From positions 356,327-420,326 of the forward strand of contig NC_049985.1 in the NCBI RefSeq assembly GCF_000003815.2: a DNA stretch of 64,000 bases, given 5' to 3'. Under the pieces are notes generated by a model, which was given only the letters and a program-made list of their open reading frames with translations, did no database searches and was not told the DNA's origin. The position numbers and the translations under genes are program-made. Below are positions 52,913 to 64,000 of this stretch, piece after piece. Numbering within the stretch: position 1 is the stretch's first letter; each line of letters starts with the position of its first letter. The stretch comes from Branchiostoma floridae. Its lineage: Eukaryota; Chordata; Leptocardii; Amphioxiformes; Branchiostomatidae.

Positions 52913-53080
52913 GTAGCCTGAGTACCATCCTCCATAGTGCCTGCTGGCTTAATCTTTTTGCTTGCTTAAACCACTAAATTCCAACCGTCGGGGATATACA
53001 TTTAGGTTCAGACTCTGTCTGTGGTTAGCAAGCAAAAGGATTGAGCCAGCGGTCACTACTGAGGAAGGTACTCAGGCTAC
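52913..53080. mobile_element. MITE with GTAGCCTGAGTACC ends
   Basis: Inverted ends GTAGCCTGAGTACCATCCTC and GAGGAAGGTACTCAGGCTAC, with further inner pairing (GCTTGCTTAAACC region). Related to 20699-21121. Confidence 0.78.
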
Positions 53081-54341
53081 AGTAGGTGATGATAGTTTAG
53101 ACTTTGAGTTGGGCTTTAAAGTTTAATAGTTTTATATCATTATTACATATATTAATGTGCTTATTTCTGATGGCATGCTGTTCTATTTGTACATGTACTT
53201 GTTTTAAGAAGACTGGGCATGAGAAACAATGGACATTTGAGGCAGATATGACATTATGAGGCCCAAAATAGGCATCAAACCAGCTTGCTGATAAATCATG
53301 CCTAAGATGATCACACTGATCAGAACCTTTCCAGCCATTCCTGGATAATTGGTGTTTGTTCTACAATAAATCAGAAGCAAGCAGGACTCTTCTTATCTGG
53401 TGCAATGTTGAACTGTCATTTCCAACACCAGAAATTGAACTAACCCACATTTTCTACTGTCCAACTCGAGTCTTCGTTAAGGAATGAACAATCCAATGCT
53501 TCTATGATAGGGAATCAGTGTTGGAAGCTGAGAATGTCTTTTACCAACACGGGAATTTTCAAGTTAGGACTTGTTCTTAAGATACGCTGTGAATGTAACT
53601 GATGGTTTCTAAATCTAATGATGAGAAAGAAGTGTATTGTGTTGACTTCATTGTTATGATGATTTGCAGGCTTAACATTACAAGTATTGTTAAGCAAGGA
53701 TATACCTGAATCTAGGATATTTCACCACGCCATAACCTTGGTATCAGGACTTTCAAACTTGAAAAAAGAATAAAAAATCATCCAAGGTTTGATAATCAAT
53801 CTACTCAGTGGTGTATGATTATGCATTGATTATACCACCAGTCAGTCATTGTAATGCAATGTAAGGTTTCCCCAATTCAAGTGTGTATTCCATTGTTCTA
53901 ATTGTAGCTGCTCTAAGTATAATTGGTATATGCTGGTGTCTACAGTGGCTAATGTAGTAGACATTTGAAATTTGAAATACAAGACTGATTATCTGAATTG
54001 GTGTTTGTGTATTTGGTTTGTTTTATTGCTTGAACGATTCTCGAAAAATGGGTCATAGATATGCCTGGGTGATGTACCACTAGGGTTTTACAGAGTTACA
54101 TTGAATTAATGTAAGGTTTAAGGATTTTCAGGTAGAGGCATTGGGTGATAGCCTAATACGATAGGTCAAGAGCAAGACAAAGTTTTATCTAGACTCCAAA
54201 CGAAAACAATTTTTTGACACCATTTATTATCAAATTAGACCAAGTCTTGGCCTTGTTTATGTTATCCTTAAATTGGAAAAAGGATGTATATCAGAATAAT
54301 AGATAATACATCAACATGATTAGGTTGTAACTATATCCTCC
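53081..54341. other. gene-free stretch between MTG1 and MED7
   Basis: AT-rich. An AATAAA at 53365-53370 could serve MTG1. No gene or delimited repeat was recognised. Confidence 0.5.
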
Positions 54342-54451
54342 TAGCCTGGGTGTCATCTTCCATAACAACCACTGGCTAAATCTTTTTGGTTGCAAATAAA
54401 ATCCATGGTTACATTGAGCCAGTGGTTACAACAGAGGATGACAACAGGCTA
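54342..54451. mobile_element. short MITE with TAGCCTG ends
   Basis: Inverted ends TAGCCTGGGTGTCATC and GATGACAACAGGCTA, with inner pairs around CCACTGGCTAAA and GAGCCAGTGG. Confidence 0.65.
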
Positions 54452-54538
54452 TGGCATTGGTGCAGAACTCAAACATACACTTCCCACTGTATGGTATACT
54501 GTCTATTTTCCTCTGTCTTTGGAGGATTAGATGTGCTT

Positions 54539-54881
54539 CAGGGCTCTAGCCAGCTCAAATTTTTTTTCCGTCAGCCAATTCCCATTGTCAAGAAAATCGC
54601 GAAAACACTCTTCCATGAGTTAGAAAGACTGACCTTGAAAAACGGGTTTTAATGAGATCATCGTATGCTAAAGGACGCCGACACACTTCGTCGACAATAA
54701 TAACAATAGCAAAACAAACTGTGTGTGGCTTTTACGGCTGTTGACGGCGTCCCCAAGCCGCCTGTAGCTTCCACCAAGGATTTTTGTCCGTCAAGGTTGA
54801 CGGATTGGTTTTAAATTTTTTCCGTCACACGCAGCAAATTTCCGTCAATTGACGGAAAAACGGACGCTGGCTAGAGCCCTG
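54539..54881 (-). mobile_element. hAT-like element, CAGGGCTCTAGCCAG family, copy 2
   Basis: Ends CAGGGCTCTAGCCAGC and GCTGGCTAGAGCCCTG, flanked by identical ATGTGCTT (54531-54538 and 54882-54889). Opposite orientation to 33289-33632. Confidence 0.93.
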
Positions 54882-54889
54882 ATGTGCTT

Positions 54890-55558
54890 GCACCTAAGAT
54901 GTCAAAATGATGCTGGCATTATTGATCAACACATTTTTATCAACATTGAGACTGCATGATTATGATCATAGTGAGTCTACTGTTAAGCTATATAAACTGT
55001 CCCTAACATTCATAATAAAAGTCCATTTGTTAGGGTATGAACTGTTTTTACTTAATACTAGTCTAGTACTTTTCAAAAAGGGCTGGGAGAATTTCCCCAT
55101 ACATATCTTTTGTCTTTCCTTTGTGAGCTGATCAGGTGTCACACAACCATACAGACAATATTTGTTTGTCATATACTTAATTGTACACTGGATAAGTATT
55201 ACTCAAGCAACTGGAAAATAAATTTGGGAACAGTCAAATGTTTTAGACAGCACCCGCTGTCTTTTGTTAGTCGCTGGACACAGTAAGTGTAACAATCTAT
55301 CCCCAGAACTGTCAAAATTAGGTTGCTTATCGAATACTTAATGCAAGATACCAGTTCCATCTCTGGTCCTGCTCCGAACACAGAGCAACACAACATCAGT
55401 CCGTCTTAACACTTCTGGAATAAATCAGTATAAAGGCATCTTCTTGCATCCATCTCCAGCTCTCCACAAGAGTTAGACCATCACAAGTACCAGCTAATGT
55501 TCATACAGTAATGTTAATCATGTGGCAACAAAGTTCAGCTATTTATCAATATCTTGAC
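54890..55558. other. gene-free stretch, nothing recognised
   Basis: AT-rich sequence between the hAT-like copy and the repeated MED7 3' end. No supported gene. Confidence 0.5.
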
Positions 55559-55745
55559 TTGATGTTGTCCACTATGCTGCACTTGAGTCTGTTTTTCCTG
55601 TAGTTCAGCTTTTTGTCAAGATTTGAAGTTGTCCACTATGTTGTTCATAATGATTTGATGTTGTCCACTATGCTGTGTTCATCATGACTTGATGTTGTCC
55701 ACTATGCTGTTTATCATGACTTGATGTTGTCCACTATGCTGCACA
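55559..55745. repeat. tandem copies of MED7 last codons and stop
   Basis: TTGATGTTGTCCACTATGCTG or close variants occurs near 55560, 55624, 55654, 55688 and 55719. The last is the real C-terminus (SIVDNIKS, stop); the other four lie in the 3' UTR. Confidence 0.9.
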
Positions 55746-55924
55746 TGAGTCTGTCTTTCCCGTAGTCCTCGTCGCGTTTGCTCTGCGAGATTCCCGCCCG
55801 TCGGTTCAGCTCCTCCAGGTTCGGCTTGACGTCCTCGCTGTCAGAAGCGCCCCCTATGTCCTCGGGCATGGACTGCACGCACTGCTTCAGCATGTCGATG
55901 ACTCGGTCCAGGTGCTGCTGGAAC
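55714..55924 (-). CDS. MED7: MED7 exon 4 with stop
   Basis: Acceptor [28 protein letters not shown] to [10 protein letters not shown] and TGA at 55714-55716. Confidence 0.92.
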
Positions 55925-58900
55925 CTGAAAAAGAAAAGAATCATTGTGTCATGCTGTAGACTGCAGTTATTATCAAATCTGCTAGGTGGCACTACTGTGT
56001 GGTCAGAATGCAGGTGGTGGTGCAGGGATTGTTGCTTCATTTGCAATTTTGCCTTCTTTCTGTACTTGCTGCCATAAACCAGGTGAAACCAATACAAACT
56101 TGGTGCCAAAAGACAACCTTAGCTGACAGACAGTCAAGGACCGATTTTAAGCTACTCTGTACTGTCTATTCAGTGATATATGCTCATCATCTTGCATATT
56201 GACGGCAAACCCCACCCCCACAAAAAATCAGAACAGCTAGTAACAAAAAAATGGACTTGAGAAGAGAAGGACCAGATGACTGGTGAAAATATTGTTGGTA
56301 AGCTCTGTACTTCAGGTGCGGAAAGACAATTTTTTAAACATATCTTGTGTTAATTTCTTGATATACTTTCTTAAAACTTTAATTTTTTGTTTCCACAAAA
56401 GGTTTTTAAATGTGACCCTAGCGCTTCTTACTCTCACCTGTCTGCGGTCTCCAGCCTTTGTCGTTTCTGCACCTGGTGTGTTACACCATGAAGTGGTTTA
56501 TCGGATATGCAGCTTGTACAGTCAAACCTGCCAGAGCGACCACCTCTTCTCAGCGACCACCTGGCCATTTCGACCGCTTTTTCTCGGTCCCGATTTATTT
56601 TCCCATTGACGTAAGCATTAAGCGACCTTTTCTCAACGACCACCTGGCCAACGCGACCGCGACCGGCCCATATTGGGACCCATAACGACCGCATCATTTT
56701 CAAAATTGAGGTTTTCATCGATTTTTTATGATAAATAGCGCGATTTTGTGCCGAAATCGGCCAGTTTGCGTCAGATTTTGGGGTTAAATTTACAGTTTAC
56801 AGTGTGCGTGTTGTATTTGACATTAAAGACCTCACTTCTTTGCGTGCGTGCAGTGTGCTTGCTATTTGCCATTAAACACAGCGGAAACCATTTATACTTT
56901 GCATCGGGCATGTTTTGAGTCGATACTCTTCTCAGAGACCACCTGTCCAAATCGACCGTTTTTTCCCGGTCCCCCGGGTGGTCGCCTTGGGCAGGTTTGA
57001 CTGTAGTTGTACTGTTCAGTACAAACCTGGTGTGTTACTGTTACATCATGAGGCTAGTTCACCTGAACGTATATACAGTACAAATGACACCTGTCCTCAC
57101 CTGTCTGCGGTCTCGAGCCTCTGTCGTTTCTGCACCTGGTGGTTTATCGGATATACAGCTTGTACTCTTCATTACTGTGTTACTGTTACATCATGAGGCT
57201 AGTTCACCTGAACGTATACACAGTACAAACGACACCTGTCCTCACCTGTCTGCGGTCTCCAGCCTCTGTCGTTTCTGCACCTCCATCATGACGCGCAGAG
57301 TCTCCCGCGCCTGGTGCGGCCGGTACTCGTTAATCAGGTGGTGCATGTGGATGAACAGCAGGTTCAGGTCGTCAATCTTCTCCTCCCTGTTGTCATGGTA
57401 ACACAACAAAAAACATGTTTGACAAAATCACCATGAGGTGGTATATCGGATATGCAGCTTGTACTGTTCAGTACATGTGCATGTGGATAAACAGCAGGTT
57501 CCATCTTCTCCGCAACAAAAATATACATGAAAAATGTTTGACAAAAATGCCCCTGCAATGCCACTACTAGAGGCTAGGGGTACTCGTTAATCAGGTGGTG
57601 TATGTGGATGAACAGCAGGTTCAGGTCATCAATCTTCTCTTCCCTTTTATGTGAAAAAACAACAAAAAATACATGTAAATGAGAACAAAAACTTTACAAC
57701 TACGCCTGGTATCCAAACCTATTAAAATTACCAAGTCTCTTCAAAGATCCTCTCGGATTTGTGGTAAAAGGGAAAGGCAAAGATAATGATAGGTAAAGGT
57801 AGTCCCATAGCCTTTTTGAGGTTGTAGGGGCCGTGGGTTGTTATCCACTGTGTGTAGGGCACAGCATTGGGAGGAGGAGCCCAACCCTTTCCTTTCACCC
57901 AGGCTTTTAGCTAGGATTTTATAATAGGGAGTCCAAAGTTATTGGTGAGTCACGGTAAGTGACTATTGCCACCTTCCATGGTTTTTGATGATTTTAAGTT
58001 TAAAAAGTGCATTCTTAGGTTTCCCAAGAGGCAAAAATACTGTTCCAGAGGTCATAGTAGAAGACTGTGACCACAGATGACCTGTTAGCATCCCTGGTCA
58101 ATCAGAATTTCATGCTTGTCTGACGATTTTCTCTGTAGTGAAAGGGCGTCCAGGGGCATCAAATTTCTTGTTATTCTAAGAAAAGTGCGTCCAGATGACG
58201 CGTTGACGCATGCCTGGCTAAAAGCCTGCTTTCACCGCCCCATTAGAAGTCAGGTACATGTTTTTGCTAAGGGTTTGACATTGGTGACTTGATAAGGGAT
58301 TGGAGCTCTTCCCAGCTCTTCTGGGTTCTAATCCCTTAAAGGGACATAATGTAAAATTAAAGTCACTGTTTTCGGTCATTTCTCTACATAATGAGTTGAG
58401 TTTACCTTATTACACTGCACAGCAATATTTACAACGTATGGATACGACTTTGTTGAGCCGTGAGAATGTCTTGAAATATGCGCACTTCCCTCCGCCGCTT
58501 GAGTTGTCCGCCATTTTATTCAACTCGCCGGCGAGCCAAAGTGCGCTTTAGAACGCGTTCGGTGGTTCGCTCGAATCATTACTGAAGTTTGTTGAAAGTC
58601 CCGCTACGCTCCGAAGATCTGCGACAGCAACGGTCGATTCGGAAATCTACGGTCGGCTTACTTCCGGTAGGCTACCCGGAAGTAAGTGAATTTGGTCCCG
58701 GCTTACTTTGACGTTGTTAATTAGCACTAGAAATGTGATAAAATGACACAGATAAGTTAGAAATAAGTTGCAAATGTCAATCTGAATGGAGATTTTCAAG
58801 TTCAGAACATTTGAAATTTTGGCGCCATATTTCTACATTATGTCCCTTTAACAAATCACCAATGTTAAAGCTTCAGCTTCTCTGGGTTCTGGTACAAACA

Positions 58901-61016
58901 CCCTAGTGATCGCAATAAAAAATTTTCCCAGCAACTGTATTGAATTTGGAAAAGGTCAAGACAGTTTTGGTTTGTTCGATCCCAAGAAGAAAATTTCCAT
59001 CTCAGAGCGAGGGTCCTGGAGACAGATACAGAAAACAGTGGTAAGTGTAAGTGTAAGTTAGATTAACTGTCCAGCTTACCTGCATGGGGTGTTGGGAGAC
59101 TTGATGAGAATGTCATCAGGCTTACCTGCGAGGAGTGTTGGGGGACTTGATGAGAATGTCATCAGGCTTACCTGCGAGGAGTGTTGGGAGACTTGATGAG
59201 AATGTCATCAGGCTTACCTGTGTGGGGTGTTGGGGGACTTGATGAGAATGTCATCAGGCTTACCTGCGTGGGGTGTTGGGGGACTTGATGAGGATGTCAT
59301 CAGGCTTACCTGCGAGGAGTGTTGGGGGACTTGATGAGAATGTCATCAGGCTTACCTGCGAGGAGTGTTGGGGGACTTGATGAGAATGTCATCAGGCTTA
59401 CCTGCGAGGAGTGTTTGGAGACTTGATGAGGATGTCATCAGGCTTACCTGCGAGGGGTGTTGGGGGACTTGATGAGAATGTCATCAGGCTTACCTGCGAG
59501 GGGTGTTGGGAGACTTGATGAGGATGTCATCAGGCTTACCTGCGAGGAGTGTTGGGGGACTTGATGAGAATGTCATCAGGCTTACCTGCGAGGGGTGTTG
59601 GGAGACTTGATGAGGATGTCATCAGGCTTACCTGCGAGGAGTGTTGGGGGACTTGATGAGGATGTCCAGCAGGTCCAGGAAGTTGACCAGGATTGAGTGG
59701 TTCAGCTTCTTCAGCTCCAGCTTGTGGTCAAACTTGTCTGGATGGAGGCGACGGATTCCCTGCACAACACACAAAGGCAAGGTTAAAGTTAATTTTGAGC
59801 TGTACTTATTGCACAGAGTCAAATTCTGTACGTTTGAGGAATTACAAACCAAAATGTTGTTTTTTCTCATCAGTCATATTTTGAGTGTGGTGGGTTCTTT
59901 AATGTGCTTGAGGTGTGGCATTCTGCAGCAAGGTACTTATTTACACCTGAGTGAAGTGGGGAAAGTCATGAAGAGTGCCTTTCCCAAGGGCACAAGGGCG
60001 GCGGCATATCTACGGATTTAAACCCCAACCTCTGGGTTACGGTCCCAAAACCCTGCCATTAAGCCCCACTTGATTTCTTTATTTATCCTTGGTAATCCTA
60101 TACAGTTATCAATATCTATACAGCCTATGCTCTTGAGTGCAAACCTGGTGTATATATATAGTATGCCTTAAGGCAACAAGCAAATAAAGAGTAGAGTAGA
60201 GTAGATTCTTCGGTTAGGTAGGAGACTCGCTCCAGTTTAAACCGCTCCTCTTTCTCATCGGTCAGCATACCGTCATTATTGGTTTGTGTGGTTTGTCCAA
60301 GGCTTTATAGTTGAACATGATGGGATGGTCTTCCATGGCCCTATCTAGCCTTGATTTAAAACTGTTGACCGTTGGTGCTGTCACCACTTCTTCTGGCAGT
60401 GCGTTCCACCACGGCACTACTCTGTTGCTGAAAAAGTCATGTCTCTTGTTGGTTTTTGATATTGGCCTTGTTAAGCGTTGGCTGTGACCTCTTATTCTCC
60501 CTTCCCTCTTAACTTCCGGTGTACATGGCTCCGTGTCGTATAGCCCGTGTGTGTATTTGTATGTGATCACCTCTCAGTCTCCTGTAAAGAAGGGTGGGGA
60601 GTTTCAGGGTTCTAAGCCTTTGTTCGTATGAGAGCTCGCTCAAGCCTGGGATTCTTTTTGTTGCACGTCTTTGTATGTTTTCTATGATGTCTACTGACTT
60701 CCAGCTCCCAGGGGACCATATGGGGGCACCATACTCGATGAGAGGACACACTAGGGATTTGAAAAGGATGGTGAAGACCTCAAAAACAAACAAACAAAGC
60801 GAGATCTTTTCTGCCACTGACCTGAGACTCCAGCGGCCGGATGATCTGGTCGTCCACCTGGTAGTCGCTGCCAAACATGGAGTACTGGTCTGTGATTGGT
60901 GGAGGCGGAGGGGGCGCCAGGCCGCGGGAAACATTCTCCGTCGTGTACTGGCTGACAAACTGCATGGGGGGGAGGGGCATGGCACTCACCCCTGCCTCGC
61001 CCTCACCTTCCGCCAT
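55714..61016 (-). CDS. MED7: MED7, Mediator complex subunit 7, 4 exons
   Basis: Exons are 60822-61016, 59632-59759, 57246-57386 and 55714-55924. Splice sites are GT/AG, phases agree, and the product is 224 residues, against 233 in human. Matches include [80 protein letters not shown] and [15 protein letters not shown]7 forms a hinge with MED21 in the Mediator middle module and links activators to RNA polymerase II in the nucleus. Every coding exon has a nearby tandem duplication of one of its edges. Only the last 20 or so residues differ much from vertebrates. Confidence 0.95.
56519..57003. mobile_element. pogo/Tigger-like MITE inserted in exon 3 duplicate
   Basis: Ends CAGTCAAACCTGCC and GGCAGGTTTGACTG, flanked by TA (56517-56518 and 57004-57005). 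Internal AGCGACCACCT-like subrepeats. 485 bp, non-coding. Confidence 0.85.
57246..57386 (-). CDS. MED7: MED7 exon 3
   Basis: Acceptor [28 protein letters not shown] to KRQRLETAD plus a split Arg; donor ACAG/GTGAGG. Confidence 0.95.
57900..58228. mobile_element. hAT-like element nested in another repeat, 8-bp duplication
   Basis: Ends CAGGCTTTTAGC and CTGGCTAAAAGCCTG (inverted), flanked by CTTTCACC at 57892-57899 and 58229-58236. The host repeat (CAGCATTGGGAGGAGGAGCC...) resumes after it as GCCCCATTAGAAG. Confidence 0.88.
58340..58847. mobile_element. TTAA-flanked MITE (Kolobok- or piggyBac-like)
   Basis: Inverted ends AGGGACATAATGTA and TACATTATGTCCCT, flanked by TTAA (58336-58339 and 58848-58851). 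508 bp. The host sequence around it pairs as an outer inverted repeat (GACATTGGTGACTTG with CAAATCACCAATGT). Confidence 0.85.
59075..59672. repeat. 46-bp array spanning MED7 exon 2 donor, 13 copies
   Basis: Units begin CTTACCTGC at 59075 and then every 46 bp exactly to 59627, the functional one. Each unit holds 36-40 bases of the end of exon 2, the donor and five intron bases. Confidence 0.97.
59632..59759 (-). CDS. MED7: MED7 exon 2
   Basis: Acceptor [28 protein letters not shown] to LIKSPNTPR; donor CGCAG/GTAAGC. Its last 36 bases and donor are the first of 13 tandem units. Confidence 0.95.
59900..60070 (-). mobile_element. tRNA-derived SINE, degenerate copy
   Basis: Same tail as 28310-28471 (CCTTGGGAAAGGC, CACTTCACTCAGGTGTAAAT on the minus strand); the B box has decayed to GGTTTAAATCC. 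Confidence 0.7.
60192..60785 (-). mobile_element. 5'-truncated CR1/L2-like LINE, reverse transcriptase C-terminal part
   Basis: Minus-strand frames give [40 protein letters not shown], then after a frameshift near 60566 [10 protein letters not shown] and [18 protein letters not shown] to a stop at 60262. These are typical of the C-terminal end of LINE reverse transcriptases. It ends in a TCTAC repeat (60192-60207), a common LINE 3' tail. Dead copy. Confidence 0.85.
60822..61016 (-). CDS. MED7: MED7 exon 1 (start)
   Basis: 65 codons from ATG 61014-61016 to CAG/GTCAGT. ACTACAG directly before AAGATGG looks like an acceptor (exon from 61019), implying an upstream 5' UTR exon. Confidence 0.92.
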
Positions 61017-61019
61017 CTT

Positions 61020-61866
61020 CTGTAGTACGAAACATTAAAGACGTAAGTAAGTGTACTGGACACTAAAGACGTATAACTAAGTAAGTGTACTGGCTCACGA
61101 ACTGCATGGGGGGCAGGGGCATGGCACTCACCCCCGCCTCACCCTCACCTTCTGCCATCTTCTGTAGTTTTTTAAGAAACATAAAAGACGTAAGTAAGTG
61201 TACTGGACACTAAAGACGTAAGTAAGTGTACTGGCTAAGAAACTGAATCGGGGGGGAAGTGGCATGGCACTCACCCCAGCCTCACCATCACCTTCCGCCA
61301 TCTTCTGTAGTTCTTTAAGAAACATTAAAGACGTAAGTAAGTGTACTGGACACTAAAGACGTAAGTAAGTGTACTGGACACTAAAGACGTAAGTAAGTGT
61401 ACTGGACACTAAAGACGTAAGTAAGTGTACTGGACACTAAAGACGTAAGTAAGTGTACTGGACACTAAAGACGTAAGTAAGTGTACTGGACACTAAAGAC
61501 GTAAGTAAGTGTACTGGACACTAAAGACGTAAGTAAGTGTACTGGACACTAAAGACGTAAGTAAGTGTACTGGACACTAAAGACGTAAGTAAGTGTACTG
61601 GACACTAAAGACGTAAGTAAGTGTACTGGACACTAAAGACGTAAGTAAGTGTACTGGACACTAAAGACGTAAGTAAGTGTACTGGACACTAAAGACGTAA
61701 GTAAGTGTACTGGACACTGAAGACGTAAGTAAGTGTACTGGACACTAAAGACGTAAGTAAGTGTACTGGACACTAAAGACGTAAGTAAGTGTACTGGCTA
61801 AGGAACTGAATCGGGGGAGGGGCATGGCGCTCACCCCCGCCTCACCCTCACCTTCTGCCATCTTCT
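61020..61866. repeat. 28-bp satellite with three extra copies of MED7 start exon
   Basis: About 17 head-to-tail 28-bp units (GTAAGTAAGTGTACTGGACA) fill 61324-61797, with shorter runs before. Extra copies of the first 17-25 MED7 codons, each with ATG and usually a CTACAG or similar acceptor just before it, lie at about 61084-61160, 61222-61305 and 61795-61862. Confidence 0.93.
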
Positions 61867-62069
61867 GTTCTAACAAACATTACAAACAGTAAATCAGACA
61901 TTCTCAAATAAGGCTTTGAAGTTTATCAAGTTGCAAGTGGTAGGGCAGAAGGTACCTTCCAGATAGTAGTTTGCTCCATCGTTTATTATTTGTATACACT
62001 ATATACAGTAGCTTCTCACTGTGGCATTTATCATACTCACACACATATGCACACACACATACTAGTAAC

Positions 62070-63448
<1,379 letters not shown>

Positions 63449-63639
63449 CTCTAAATGCATTTAAGTTTGCAGGGATTTAATTTCACGGTAACGGGAAAAA
63501 GGACTTTTCGCGGTGGTTTTAAGTTCGCAGTAGCACCATGCACTGTAGTCTCTTACTGCCATGGAAAAATGTTCGCGGTGAAGCAGCCACCGCAAAAACC
63601 GCAAACATTAAACCACCACGAAAGTTTCTGCATTTACAG
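63449..63639. mobile_element. MITE with TAAATGCA/TGCATTTACAG ends
   Basis: TA-flanked (63447-63448 and 63640-63641). Shares GTAGTCTCTTACTGCCATGG with 23387-23577 and GCGGTGGTTTTAAGT with 41087-41227. Confidence 0.78.
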
Positions 63640-64000
63640 TAATTCGTATCGAGGTGACCAAATTTGGTGTAAATTTTGATATCTTCTGAATTCAATGTAA
63701 ACATTTCTCCGGAACCCCCATGCAGATTCTCAAGTTTCTGTCTGCCAGTCATGATGATTCATTGAAGCGTATGATTTCTCAGCTCACTTAAGTTGGATCA
63801 TAACAAGTGCAGTAGAAGCCTTTTTCGAATTTGCCAGTGAATTTCGTGCAGTTACCAGGCTGGTGCAATAATGCGAAGTTATCCAGCTGGACTGCACCGG
63901 TTAAGCCCCGTTTACAAATCAAGATTTTAGCTCGGCCGAGTTGTCAGCTGAGCTCTAAATTACGAGGAGGTATGACCCTGATGCCGACGAAGAAACTCTG
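63640..64000. other. window end, nothing recognised
   Basis: No coding frame with recognisable content and no delimited repeat. Confidence 0.5.

Larger units (their letters stand above)
56436..57660. repeat. duplicated edges of MED7 exon 3
   Basis: The donor-side end of exon 3 (CACCTGTCTGCGGTCTC on the plus strand) recurs at about 56436-56478 and 57095-57140. Acceptor-side pieces (AACAGCAGGTTC and neighbours) recur at about 57474-57515 and, longer, 57575-57650. Confidence 0.85.

Noticed and set aside
59075-59672. Regular 46-bp array resembling a CRISPR
   Set aside because: No variable spacers; units are contiguous copies of a MED7 exon edge in a eukaryotic intron.

Overview
This window is animal nuclear DNA, most likely from a lancelet (amphioxus, Branchiostoma); the species call is inference. 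The grounds are intron-rich genes with GT/AG splice sites, vertebrate-like single-copy orthologues, an amphioxus-style TPR gene and TRIM-NHL copies, many short non-autonomous DNA transposons, tRNA-derived SINEs, and minisatellites sitting on exon-intron junctions. Two runs of N (31260-31594 and 39039-39138) are assembly gaps, and both fall inside one gene.

Layout. 1-590: 5' part of a TPR-repeat gene (minus), running off the window edge. 826-1403: a decayed mariner-type transposon with nearly perfect terminal inverted repeats. 2367-4783: two tandem TRIM-NHL copies (minus); the complete one has a single-base frameshift in a C7 run and the other is a pseudogene. 4866-5447: a Penelope-like element fragment with a GIY-YIG nuclease domain. 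6475-11443: a four-exon gene (minus) whose C-terminal domain and short coiled coil match speriolin (SPATC1/SPATC1L), with a very long Ser/Asp/Arg repeat region. 15520-47812: a gene of about 22 exons (minus) for ubinuclein (UBN1/UBN2), the HIRA-complex subunit. 50832-51110: TIMM8, a small Tim chaperone (plus). 51862-52812: intronless MTG1, a mitochondrial ribosome GTPase (plus). 55714-61016: a four-exon MED7 gene, a Mediator middle-module subunit (minus). 61900-64000: microsatellite, a small DNA transposon and no recognised gene.

Ubinuclein and TIMM8 are divergently transcribed, TIMM8 and MTG1 lie in tandem, and MTG1 converges on MED7. I see no operon or shared pathway; these are ordinary housekeeping or nuclear genes lying side by side.

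The most striking feature is structural. In MED7, ubinuclein, MTG1 and the speriolin gene, short tandem duplications repeatedly straddle a functional boundary: a splice acceptor, a splice donor, the start codon or the stop codon. They create series of decoy splice sites, decoy starts and decoy stops. About a dozen such arrays occur in 55 kb. A second theme is a set of well-delimited non-autonomous transposons whose target-site duplications can be read directly: 8-bp hAT-like, 5-bp, TA and TTAA types.
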